Positions 25,453 to 33,203 of a stretch of DNA of 64,000 bases are shown piece by piece. Origin of the DNA: Armatimonadota bacterium (GTDB lineage Bacteria; Sysuimicrobiota; Sysuimicrobiia; Sysuimicrobiales; Sysuimicrobiaceae). Made by a program: the position numbers and the translations under genes. Location of the stretch: contig JANXCW010000008.1 in the NCBI GenBank assembly GCA_025059775.1, forward strand, positions 55,427 to 119,426, read 5' to 3'. Position 1 is the stretch's first letter, and each line of letters opens with the position of its first letter. The notes under the pieces were generated by a model that did not search any database, was not told where the DNA came from, and saw nothing but the letters and a program-made list of their open reading frames with translations.

Positions 25453-26172
25453 GTGCGCACAGCGTCGGTGCTCGTCGCGACAGCGGTCCTGCTTGCCGTG
25501 GCCGCGCCCGCGGGGGCACAGGCCCGGGTGGAGGGAAACCCACAGTGGTGGTGTGAGGTCGCGGAAAGCTTCGACCGCCTCGCCCGCGTGCGCACCTACC
25601 GCATGCGGATGACCCCCTCCGCCGGGACCGCCGGGGTCGGTTCGTCGGTGTGGGAGTTCGCGCACGCGGGCCCCGCCCGTGCGAGCCGCATGGTCACGCG
25701 CTGGAGCCAGGGAGGCCGGGAGTTCCAGGTCGAAACGGTGCAGATCGGCAACGACGTCTGGCAGCGGACCTCAGGGCCCGCGGGTACTCAGGTGCGGTGG
25801 GTGAAGCTGCAGGCTCCGCCGGCCAGCCTGCCCGGACCGTGGGACCCGGCCCGGCCGCAGGACGTGGGGGCGGGCACGGTCCGCATGCTGAGTAAGGCCG
25901 CAGGCACCCACCGGACCCCGCGAGGCCAGGTCCGGGCCGTGTACGTGTACGAGTTCCAGGTGCAGCGGCCAGGGGCGGTGACGGTGCACAACAGCCTCGC
26001 GGTGGACCGACAAACCGGCCTGCCGTTGCGCCTGACTATCCGGTCCGCCGAAGGGGGAGGTCCGGCCGGGCCCGCAGGTCCCGGGATCGCACCTCCTCAA
26101 GCCTTCACCATGGAGTACTACGACCACGGCGCGGCCATCCGGATCACGGTGCCCGCGGGCTGTCCGAGGTGA
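25453..26172 (+). CDS. Secreted protein, possibly LolA/LppX-like fold
   Basis: A 239-residue protein with a clear signal peptide (VLVATAVLLAVAAPAGAQA). The mature part begins WWCEVAESFDRLARVRTYRMRM and proceeds through strands ending with TVHNSLAVDRQTGLPLRLTI and AFTMEYYDHGAAIRITVP. This order (a helix with RTYRM, then a half-barrel with VDRxTGLPLR) is seen in LolA/LppX-like lipid-binding exported proteins, but the similarity is from pattern only. GTG 25453 follows GAGGGAGGTGGGAAG. It looks intact. Confidence 0.6.
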   Translation: MRTASVLVATAVLLAVAAPAGAQARVEGNPQWWCEVAESFDRLARVRTYRMRMTPSAGTAGVGSSVWEFAHAGPARASRMVTRWSQGGREFQVETVQIGNDVWQRTSGPAGTQVRWVKLQAPPASLPGPWDPARPQDVGAGTVRMLSKAAGTHRTPRGQVRAVYVYEFQVQRPGAVTVHNSLAVDRQTGLPLRLTIRSAEGGGPAGPAGPGIAPPQAFTMEYYDHGAAIRITVPAGCPR

Positions 26173-27109
26173 AGCCGCCGGAGTGAGGGCCGGGTGTCTG
26201 ACCCCTCGCCGCCGCTCCCGGACCGTCACCGTGGCAGTCCCAACCCCACCGTTCGGCCCCCTCGCCTTCACCGTCACCCGGTACCGGGCAGGGGCTGGTC
26301 ACCTCGGCTCCGTCCTGAGGCTGCAGGAGGGTGACGCCCCGCGGGCGTGAGGCCGCCTCCTCAGGGGGGCTGCCGGCGCGCTGTTCCGGAGCCGGAGAGG
26401 GCCCCGCACCCCGCAGCACCGCCCTCCAACCCTGCCGCTCGCACGTCCCGTCCGGCGCGTACTTCACGCACACGGGCACTTGCACGACGCCCTCGGGCAC
26501 CGGGAAGGACATCCAGGACCCGCGTGATGGCCACCGGCTCCGCGTACACCCCACCCGCTGCCAGGGTGGCGAAGGCGGCAGCCATCTCCAGGGGCGTCAC
26601 CTCGGAGGTACCCAGCGCCAGGGACAGGTTCGGCTGCAGGGGGCTGCGGATCCCCATACGCCGGGGGGTGTCGATCACCTTCTGCGGGCCCAGCTCCACC
26701 AGCATGCGGACCGCCGGGAGTGCTCCAGCGCCACCCGCAGGGGGAGGGGGCCCCAGTACGTCCCGTCGTAGTTCTTGGGCCGCCAGTAGCCCCAGCGGTG
26801 GCCTGGCGGCTACGGGCGGCTTCGATAACGGAGTTACGGGCCAGCTGCTGGGTGATGGTGCTGCCGCCCTCCACCACGGACTGCCGGGTGAGGTTGCGCC
26901 ACGCCGCCCGGAGGATGCCCCGTACGTCAACCCCCGGTGCTGACAGGGCTGCCAGGTCGGGCAGGTTGGCACGCAGGGAGTTCAGGAAGACGGCCAACGC
27001 CACCGACCCCAGGGTCGCGAGCGCTGCAAGTACCAGCAGCCCCCCGGGCCAGCCAGCCCCACCCGCCCGCGCCGGCCCGCCGTCCTCTGGCAGCCCGCCG
27101 GCGGTTCAT
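26173..27109 (-). pseudogene. Class A penicillin-binding protein (PBP1-type) remnant
   Basis: The minus strand holds broken pieces of a bifunctional peptidoglycan synthase in order: a membrane anchor split over two frames near 27040, the transglycosylase motif VVEGGSTITQQLARN, then a direct jump to transpeptidase-side sequence (VRMLVELGPQKVIDTPRRMGI, LSLALGTSEVTPLEMAAAFATLAAGGVYAEPVAITRV), and a C-terminal part in another frame (VPVCVKYAPDGTCERQGW). The middle, including the transpeptidase SxxK region, is deleted and at least three frameshifts are present. The ATG at 27109 overlaps the stop of an upstream small reading frame. The left edge is approximate. Confidence 0.82.
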
Positions 27110-27300
27110 GGCTTGCTTCCTGCCTCCTCCCGGAGGGCCGTCAGGACCTCCTCCCCGTGCCCGTCAGGCCTGACCCGCCGCCACACCCGCTCCACCTTTC
27201 CGTCGGGTCCGATCGTCTCCACCAAAGCTCCCGCGAAGCCACCTGACCACCAGAACCGCCTACGTCCCTGAGCCGGGTCGCCTGGCCTCGGCCAGAAACA
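27106..27300 (-). pseudogene. Small open frame upstream of the PBP remnant
   Basis: The minus strand reads FWWSGGFAGALVETIGPDGKVERVWRRVRPDGHGEEVLTALREEAGSKP and stops at 27106, overlapping the PBP ATG as ATGA. Only TTG or GTG starts inside LVETIG are available; no upstream ATG exists. The protein-like composition and the coupled junction suggest it was the tail of a gene in one operon with the PBP gene. No family recognised. Confidence 0.35.
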
Positions 27301-27586
27301 AAGCCGTGGAACCGTCGCGCGCCGTGGAGGCCTGGTGCCTGCGCCTGTTCACCCCGACTCGCAGGGCGGCTGGCGGGGATCGCGCTCCGCGGCGGGTGAC
27401 ACCGGGACCTGCGACGCGGCGACGCGTCCGGACCACCCCAGGTTGGTGCTCACGGCCCCGCCCGACCGCTTCGGGCCCTGACCCTCCTGCCTCGGGCCGC
27501 GGCGACGGCAGGCAGCAGGGGCTGGCCCGTGGCCTGCATCCCGAGGCGCTCAGCGAACCACTGGAATCCCTCTGGCGCGCGGCTCC
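27301..27586. other. Gene-poor stretch beside tRNA-Ser
   Basis: About 285 bases with open frames in several readings but no codon pattern, ribosome site or family motif that I can support. I saw no integrase, insertion sequence end or direct copy of the tRNA 3' end here. Confidence 0.5.
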
Positions 27587-27676
27587 TGGCGGAGGGGGAG
27601 GGATTCGAACCCCCGAGGGCCTCTCAGCCCCAGCGGTTTTCAAGACCGCCCCATTCAGCCGCTCTGGCACCCCTCC
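27587..27676 (-). tRNA. tRNA-Ser (anticodon UGA)
   Basis: A 90-nt class II tRNA on the minus strand. The acceptor stem GGAGGGG pairs with CCCCTCC, the discriminator is G, and the CCA is encoded (27587-27589). The anticodon arm reads GCGGTCTTGAAAACCGC with anticodon TGA. A long variable arm (GGGGCTGAGAGGCCCTC) and a T loop GGTTCGAATCC are present, as expected for serine. Its 3' end faces the decayed region on the left. Confidence 0.97.
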
Positions 27677-27696
27677 GGATCCAAGTGTAGCGCACC

Positions 27697-28638
27697 TCAC
27701 AGCCGCAGCCGTGGATCCAGGGCATCCCGTAGGCCGTCCCCGAACAGATTAAATCCTAGTACCGTGAGGAGGATGGCAAGCCCCGGGAAGACCAGGGTGT
27801 GCGGGGCCAGCTGGATGTACTGCCGGGCGGTGGACAGCATGGCGCCCCACTCCGCGGTGGGTTGCTGGACGCCCAGTCCCAGGAACCCCAGGGCCGCCGC
27901 GGACAGGATGGCGCTGGCCACCTGCAGGGTCGTCTGGACGATGAGCACCGCCACGGTATTGGAGAGAAGGTGGCGGAACAGAATCCGGCCCGTCCCCGCG
28001 CCCAGAGCCCGGGCAGCCTCCACGAAGGCCTGTTCCTTGAGGGAGAGGACCTGTGCCCGCACAAGCCGCGCGTAGGTCGGCACCGACACCACCCCTACCG
28101 CCATCATCACGTTCTGCAGCCCGACGCCCAGGATGACCACCATGAGGATGGCGAGCACGGTGCTGGGAAAGGCCAGCAGGACGTCGATCAGCCGCTGAGC
28201 GACCAGATCCGTCCATCCGCCGAAATATCCGGAGATCAGTCCGATCGGCACCCCCAACGCCACCCCGATCCCTACGGCGATGATGCCGATCACCATAGAA
28301 AGACGGGCCCCGTACAGGATGCGGCTCAGGATATCCCGGCCCAATTCGTCCGTGCCCAACCAGTGCTCCCGGCTGGGCGGCCGCAGGCTTTTCTCCAGGT
28401 CCGAGGCGTACGGGTCGTACGGGGCGAGGAGGGGGGCCAGCAGGCCGCAGAGCGCGAAGGCTGTGAGGATGCCAAGGCCGAGTTGGGCCGAACGACTGCG
28501 TCGCAACTGCTTCCATACCACGGCCCAGGCGGACCACGGGGGCCTGAGGCGCCGCAGGCCCATCGCGGACGCGATGGGGGAAAGCGCTCCTTCCGGGGAT
28601 GGCCTAGGCGTACCGGATTCGGGGGTCGAGGAGGGCAT
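27697..28638 (-). CDS. Peptide/nickel-type ABC transporter permease (DppC-like)
   Basis: A 313-residue inner-membrane permease of the OppC/DppC class. The N-terminus has the OppC domain (WKQLRRSRSAQLGLGILTAFALCGLLAPLLAPYDPYA), then HWLGTDELGRDILSRILYGARLSM, and the EAA loop ARALGAGTGRILFRHLLSNT that contacts the ATPase. About six membrane helices. The start overlaps the preceding permease gene by 35 nt. It is in one minus-strand operon with a DppB-like permease and a binding protein; no ATPase gene follows, because tRNA-Ser comes next. Confidence 0.93.
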   Translation of the reverse strand: MPSSTPESGTPRPSPEGALSPIASAMGLRRLRPPWSAWAVVWKQLRRSRSAQLGLGILTAFALCGLLAPLLAPYDPYASDLEKSLRPPSREHWLGTDELGRDILSRILYGARLSMVIGIIAVGIGVALGVPIGLISGYFGGWTDLVAQRLIDVLLAFPSTVLAILMVVILGVGLQNVMMAVGVVSVPTYARLVRAQVLSLKEQAFVEAARALGAGTGRILFRHLLSNTVAVLIVQTTLQVASAILSAAALGFLGLGVQQPTAEWGAMLSTARQYIQLAPHTLVFPGLAILLTVLGFNLFGDGLRDALDPRLRL

Positions 28639-29524
28639 AGAGGATGTCTACGAGCAGGTTGAGCACCACGAAGGTGGTGGCGATGAGCAGAACGGTGCCT
28701 TGAACCACCGGGTAGTCCCGGGCCAGGACCGCCTCCACCAGCAGCCGTCCGATCCCGGGCCACGCGAACACCGTCTCCGTGAGCACGGCACCCGACAGCA
28801 AGGTGCCGAGCTGCAGGCCGAGGATGGTGACCACGGGAATCAGGGCATTGCGCAGGGCATGGCGGTACACCACCGCCCGCTCCAGAAGTCCTTTGGCCCG
28901 CGCAGTCCGGATGTAGTCCTGGCCCAGGACTTCCAGCATGCTGGACCGGGTCATGCGGGCGATGACCGCGGCGCTGGCCGTCCCCAGGGTCAGGGAGGGG
29001 AGCACGAGGTGCCGCCAGGTCTCATGCCCGAAGGCCGGCAGCCACCCCAGTCGCACGGAGAAGACCAGAATCAGGTTCAGCCCCAGCCAGAACACGGGCA
29101 TGGAGACCCCTGCGAGGGCCAGGACCATGACCAGGGTGTCCACCCAGGAGAGGCGGCGGGTGGCCGCCACGATCCCCGCGGGAATCCCGATGAGGGCGGC
29201 CAAGGCCATGCTGGCCATGGCCAGCCGCACCGTGCGGGGAAACCGCTGCCCGAGCTCCTCCACCACGGGCGCCCCACTGAACAAGGAACGCCCTAGGTCT
29301 CCCCGCAGGATGTTTCGGAGGAAGTACAGGTACTGGACAGGGAGCGGCTGATCCAGCCCTAAGGATCTCCGGATTTCCTCCACCACCTCCTGCGTGGCAG
29401 CTTGACCCGCCATGATCTGGGCAGGGTCCCCGGGGATCAGGCGTAGGGTCGCAAAGACCACCACGGAGACCCCCAGCAGGACCGGAAAGGCGAGCAGCAG
29501 CCGCTTGAGGACGTAGGGCCACAC
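28604..29524 (-). CDS. Peptide/nickel-type ABC transporter permease (DppB-like)
   Basis: A 306-residue permease of the OppB/DppB class, beginning MWPYVLKRLLLAFPVLLGVSVVVFATLRLIPGDPA. The EAA loop is seen in RTARAKGLLERAVVYRHALRNALIPVVTILG, and the C-terminal half has FAWPGIGRLLVEAVLARDYPVVQG. Six helices. Its start codon overlaps the last base of the binding-protein gene. It would pair with the DppC-like subunit to form the channel. Confidence 0.93.
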   Translation of the reverse strand: MWPYVLKRLLLAFPVLLGVSVVVFATLRLIPGDPAQIMAGQAATQEVVEEIRRSLGLDQPLPVQYLYFLRNILRGDLGRSLFSGAPVVEELGQRFPRTVRLAMASMALAALIGIPAGIVAATRRLSWVDTLVMVLALAGVSMPVFWLGLNLILVFSVRLGWLPAFGHETWRHLVLPSLTLGTASAAVIARMTRSSMLEVLGQDYIRTARAKGLLERAVVYRHALRNALIPVVTILGLQLGTLLSGAVLTETVFAWPGIGRLLVEAVLARDYPVVQGTVLLIATTFVVLNLLVDILYALLDPRIRYA

Positions 29525-31107
29525 TACCGGCGCAGCCAGGCCGTGTGGGCCAGGATCCGCTCCGTGGGATGCACCACAAGACCCTGAACCTCCCGCCGCA
29601 CGCCCGTGGTCTGGGATTCGCTGTGCAGGAAGATCCAGGGGGCATCCCGCCAGATCAGGGTCATGGCCTGTTTGTAGAGGTCCGCCCGCCGGGCCGGGTT
29701 GACCTCGCCGCGTGCCTGGTCTAAGAGCTGGTCCACCTGCGGATTCCGGTAGAAGGCCCGGTTAAAGCCCGCGGGGGCCCACTGGCTGCTGTGAAAAAGG
29801 CTGTAGAGCCCATAGTCCGCGTCCCCCGTGACCGTGCCCCAGCCCAGCATGAACATCTCTACGGGCGTGCGATCCACGGGCTGGTTCGTGTACGCGAGGT
29901 AGGCGGCCCACTCCATGGTCTGCAGCCGTGCGTTGATGCCCGCGGCCCGCAGCTGCGCCTGCACCGCGGCGGCCACCGCCGCGTCCTGCACGTACCGACC
30001 CGTGGGGTGCAGGATCGTCACGGTGAGACCACCCCCGTGCCCGGCCTCGGCCAGCAGCTGCCTGGCCCGGTTCACATCGTAGGGCCACCCACCGGGCTGG
30101 ATGGGCACATAGCCCACAATGCCGGGAGAGATGGGGGCGTCCGAAACCCGGGCGGCCCCGCCCAGCACCGTCTGTACGATGGCCCGCTTGTTCACCGCGT
30201 AGTTGAATGCCTGCCGCACCCGGGCGTCCGTGAACTTCTGGTTGTTGAAGGCGATGAAGATGGTGCGCACGCTGCTCGTGCGGTCGATGCGCAAGGCCCG
30301 GTTGAGCGCCAGGCGGGTGGTCTCCCGGGGAGGCACCCGCACCGCCACATGCACCTGCCCGCCCTCCAGGGCTAACACCCGGGCCCCGTCATCCGGGATG
30401 GCCCGCCAGACGATCTGATCCAGCAGCGGCTTGCGGGGGCCCCAGTAGTCGGGATTGCGCTCCAGCACGATGCGGTCCCCGCGTACCCACTCCCGGAACC
30501 GGAAAGGTCCCGTGCCCACGGGCTGCCGGCCATAGGGCTCGCCGTTGGGAGGCCGCATCCCGCCTGCCCGCTCCACCGCGGCGGGGCTGTGGATGGCGAG
30601 GAAGTCGTGGGTGAGGTGGGCCAACAGGGGCACGAAAGGCCGGCGCAGGTTCAGGCGCACGGTATACCGGTCTACCACATCCACGCTGGCGACCTCTCCG
30701 AGCAGGATGCCCCGGAAGGGCACGCGGTTCTCAGGATTCAGGATGAAGTCGAAGTTCCACTTCACCGCGTGGGCGTCGAACGCCGTGCCGTCGTGGAACC
30801 GGATGCCCCTACGCAGCCGGATGGTCAGGGTACGGCCATCGGGGCTCACCCGCGGCATGGACTCCGCGAGCTTGGGAACGATGCGCCCTTCCGGCGTGAG
30901 CTCATAGAGGGTCTCCGCCACGTGGGCGATCACCTCCGCGTCCGGCGCCGCGGTGGCGTACGGGCTCAGGGTGACGGAGTCTACCCCCCGCCCGATCATG
31001 AGCGTTCCTCCGGGCTGTGGTCCCGTGGGCGCCGACTGCCCCGGGTGCCCAAACGCAACCAGCAGGGCCAGGATCCCAACTCCCAGGAGGACCCGATTCA
31101 CCACCAA
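29524..31107 (-). CDS. ABC transporter solute-binding protein, family 5
   Basis: A 527-residue exported binding protein. The signal peptide covers MVVNRVLLGVGILALLVAFGHPGQSA. Family motifs are LTIRLRRGIRFHDGTAFDAHAVKWNFDF and VGTGPFRFREWVRGDRIVLERNPDYWG. It feeds the two permeases encoded directly downstream. The ligand may be a peptide, sugar oligomer or metal complex; nothing in the sequence decides this. Promoters for it and the divergent PP-loop gene must lie in the 60-base gap at 31108-31167. Confidence 0.92.
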   Translation of the reverse strand: MVVNRVLLGVGILALLVAFGHPGQSAPTGPQPGGTLMIGRGVDSVTLSPYATAAPDAEVIAHVAETLYELTPEGRIVPKLAESMPRVSPDGRTLTIRLRRGIRFHDGTAFDAHAVKWNFDFILNPENRVPFRGILLGEVASVDVVDRYTVRLNLRRPFVPLLAHLTHDFLAIHSPAAVERAGGMRPPNGEPYGRQPVGTGPFRFREWVRGDRIVLERNPDYWGPRKPLLDQIVWRAIPDDGARVLALEGGQVHVAVRVPPRETTRLALNRALRIDRTSSVRTIFIAFNNQKFTDARVRQAFNYAVNKRAIVQTVLGGAARVSDAPISPGIVGYVPIQPGGWPYDVNRARQLLAEAGHGGGLTVTILHPTGRYVQDAAVAAAVQAQLRAAGINARLQTMEWAAYLAYTNQPVDRTPVEMFMLGWGTVTGDADYGLYSLFHSSQWAPAGFNRAFYRNPQVDQLLDQARGEVNPARRADLYKQAMTLIWRDAPWIFLHSESQTTGVRREVQGLVVHPTERILAHTAWLRR

Positions 31108-31167
31108 TCCCCCCTCTGGTTTTTTGTCCGGCGGACCTCTTTACAACTATGGTACTTTGAAGGCGAA

Positions 31168-32199
31168 ATGTCCGCACTCCGGGAATCCCTGGTGGAGGAG
31201 ATCCGGCGGATCACAGGCGGGCAGCCGGTGGCCGTGGCCTTCAGCGGCGGGCTCGATAGCACCGTGGTGGCCGCCCTCGCCAAGGAGGCCCTAGGTCCCG
31301 AGAAAGTTCTGCTCGTCACCGTGAACATGGGGCAGTACGCCTACCGCCGGGGCAACGAGATCGTGCTGGAGATGGCGGAACGGCTTGGCCTGCAGCAGCG
31401 GTGCCTGCTGGGCCAGGCCCTGCAGGACCGCATGATGCGTTCCGGCCCCGCCTGTAACCGCTGCACCCGGGAGATCAAGTTGGGACTTGTAAAGGCTGCC
31501 TCCCGGGGACGGCTCGTGCTCACGGGCGCCAACCGCTCTGATACCTGGGGCAAGATGGGTGTAAAGCTCTGTAACGGAATCTATGCGCCGCTGTTGGACC
31601 TCGACAAACCCCAGATCCGGGCGCTCGCCCGGGAGCTGGGGATCGACCCGCCGCAGACCAAGATCGGGGAGAACCCGGGACGGGAGGGCTGCAAACTCAA
31701 GCACCTCCTGAAACCCCTTGTAAACCCCGACTACCACGGCCGGGCCGTGGCACGGGCCAACGAGGTGGTCCTGGAGGCGGTGCGGGAGTGCGGCTTTCCA
31801 GCTGCGCTCGCGAACGTGAAGGTCATCGGACCGCTGGCGCGGAACATCGGACTGGTGAACCTGCGGCCGCATCCCCCGCGGGAGGTCGCGGACCGCGTGC
31901 TCCGGGCCCTGCGGGAGATCCCGGAGCTCGAGGAGGTGCACCTGGTGGACCGGCCCCTGGTCCTCGTGGCGAAGGCCAACCCCTCCATCCTCGGCGACCC
32001 GCATGCCCGGTACTGGCTGCAGCACGGCCGGATACAGCCGGACTTCGCCCACCCCATCCAGGTGGAGTGGCTCCCCAGCGGCAACCACCGTCTGAGCACC
32101 TTCCACGTGGTGGCCTTCCGATGGGCGGAGGCTCCCTCGGTTCATCAAGCCGATTGTCAAGGTAAACTACTTGACAAACCGGCAGACCCCGCGCTATAA
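31168..32199 (+). CDS. PP-loop ATP pyrophosphatase of unknown specificity
   Basis: A 343-residue protein. The N-terminal HUP domain has the PP-loop VAVAFSGGLDSTVVAALA at residues 22-39, so it probably adenylates a substrate. A Cys pair in GPACNRCTREIK (about 95-100) and a Cys in GREGCKLKHLLKP (about 175) could hold a metal or a sulfur. The rest (RPHPPREVADRVLRAL, LPSGNHRLSTFHVVAF) I do not recognise. It may belong with LarE, TtcA/TtuA or ExsB-like sulfur or base-modifying enzymes, but none fits fully. ATG 31168 has only a weak ribosome site. Its stop lies inside the -10 box of the hsp20 promoter. Confidence 0.65.
   Translation: MSALRESLVEEIRRITGGQPVAVAFSGGLDSTVVAALAKEALGPEKVLLVTVNMGQYAYRRGNEIVLEMAERLGLQQRCLLGQALQDRMMRSGPACNRCTREIKLGLVKAASRGRLVLTGANRSDTWGKMGVKLCNGIYAPLLDLDKPQIRALARELGIDPPQTKIGENPGREGCKLKHLLKPLVNPDYHGRAVARANEVVLEAVRECGFPAALANVKVIGPLARNIGLVNLRPHPPREVADRVLRALREIPELEEVHLVDRPLVLVAKANPSILGDPHARYWLQHGRIQPDFAHPIQVEWLPSGNHRLSTFHVVAFRWAEAPSVHQADCQGKLLDKPADPAL
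32154..32177. promoter_or_regulatory. Operator-like inverted repeat at the hsp20 promoter
   Basis: TTGTCAAG (32154-32161), an 8-base spacer, and CTTGACAA (32170-32177) form a perfect 8-bp inverted repeat. The right arm contains the -35 box. It is neither CIRCE (TTAGCACTC-N9-GAGTGCTAA) nor the HspR HAIR box, though its CTTGA core is close to the latter. A bound repressor would block RNA polymerase. Confidence 0.65.
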
Positions 32200-32200
32200 G
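32171..32200 (+). promoter_or_regulatory. Sigma-A promoter of hsp20
   Basis: TTGACA at 32171-32176 and TATAAG at 32195-32200, 18 bases apart. Start of transcription would be near 32207, giving a leader of about 65 nt. The promoter overlaps the last codons of the PP-loop gene and an inverted repeat. Confidence 0.8.
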
Positions 32201-32272
32201 TAGGGCTGGACGCGGGTTCCTCCGAAGACCTGGGAGGGGCGTCCGAACTCCAGAGCTCGGGAGGTGGTGGAG

Positions 32273-32725
32273 ATGCTCACCCGTTGGAGCCGGTGGGATC
32301 CCTTCGAGGAGATCCGCGCCATCCAGCGTGAGATCAGCAACCTCTTCGACCGCTTCTTCGGCTCCGCCCAGCTTGCGCCCGCAACCCGCGCCGCTTCCTG
32401 GGTTCCGCCCCTGGAGGCCTTCTACCACAAGGATCACCTGATCCTGCGGTTCTTCCTTCCCGGGGTGGATCCCAAGACCGTGGACGTCTCCGTCACGGGG
32501 AACGTGCTGACGGTGCGGGGCGAGCGGAAGCTGGAGATGGACATCCCGCAGGAGGACTACCTCTTCTGCGAGGTGAACTACGGGCCCTTCGAGCGGACCG
32601 TGAACCTGCCGGCGGAGGTGAAGACCGACCAGGTGAACGCGCGGTACCAGCATGGGGTGCTGGAGATCTCCTTGCCCGTGGCGGAGGCCGCGCGTCCGCG
32701 GAAGGTGCCCGTGGAGGTGAAGTAA
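32273..32725 (+). CDS. Small heat shock protein, Hsp20/alpha-crystallin family
   Basis: A 150-residue ATP-independent chaperone. It starts MLTRWSRWDPFEEIRAIQREISNLFDRFF, the usual short N-terminal region, followed by the alpha-crystallin domain (PPLEAFYHKDHLILRFFLPGVDPKTVDVSVTGNVLTVRGERK) and the hallmark YGPFERTVNLPAEV and ARYQHGVLEISLP. The C-terminus ends RKVPVEVK, an I/V-x-V-type tail for oligomer contacts. ATG 32273 is chosen since GGAGG lies 8 nt upstream. It has its own promoter, an operator-like repeat and a terminator, so it is a single-gene unit. Confidence 0.96.
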   Translation: MLTRWSRWDPFEEIRAIQREISNLFDRFFGSAQLAPATRAASWVPPLEAFYHKDHLILRFFLPGVDPKTVDVSVTGNVLTVRGERKLEMDIPQEDYLFCEVNYGPFERTVNLPAEVKTDQVNARYQHGVLEISLPVAEAARPRKVPVEVK

Positions 32726-32749
32726 GCACCCCGCAGGACTTCCGGAGCA

Positions 32750-32786
32750 CCTCCGGGCGGGGCCATGGCCCCGCCCGGAGGGTTTT
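32750..32786 (+). terminator. Rho-independent terminator after hsp20
   Basis: A perfect 14-bp stem, CCTCCGGGCGGGGC (32750-32763) with GCCCCGCCCGGAGG (32768-32781), a CATG loop, then GTTTT. Located 25 nt after the hsp20 stop. Confidence 0.88.
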
Positions 32787-32834
32787 GCAGGGACAGGGGC
32801 ACCGGGGGCGAATGGTGTGGTGGTCCTCACGGAG

Positions 32835-33110
32835 ATGAAGAAAGACCCCTTTTTGCGCTACCACGGCTAGCAGGCCCTGTTCTGGGGCATCGGATGGTTC
32901 GTGCTCTGGGTGGGCCTGAACGTGGCGACGGTCCTTTTTTGGATCATTCCCCTGCTCGGCGCCGTGATCCGGTTCCTGGCAGGCCTGGTATTCCTCGTGG
33001 CGTGGGTGCTGCTGTCCGTGGCCTACGCGGTGCGGGCCTACCGGGGAGAGCGCTTCGAGATCCCCGTGGTGGTGAACTTCGCCCGAAGGTACATGCTCGG
33101 GGAGACCTAG
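32835..33110 (+). pseudogene. Small DUF4870-like membrane protein with an in-frame amber codon
   Basis: The frame reads MKKDPFLRYHG, then TAG at 32868-32870, then QALFWGIGWFVLWVGLNVATVLFWIIPLLGAVIRFLAGLVFLVAWVLLSVAYAVRAYRGERFEIPVV. The phrase DPFLRYHGxQALFW fits small DUF4870-type membrane proteins, in which the stop position is usually a Lys or Ala codon; AAG to TAG is a single change. The N-terminal membrane segment normally before this phrase is also missing. A shorter product could start at 32901. Probably a pseudogene unless the amber codon is read through. Confidence 0.65.
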
Positions 33111-33203
33111 GCTATACTCCGAAGGGATTGGCCTGCAAGCGGCGGGAGCTGGGGATGGCCGCGGAGGCCATCCAGATGGGAAGAAAGGTCTAAGGGAGGA
33201 TTC

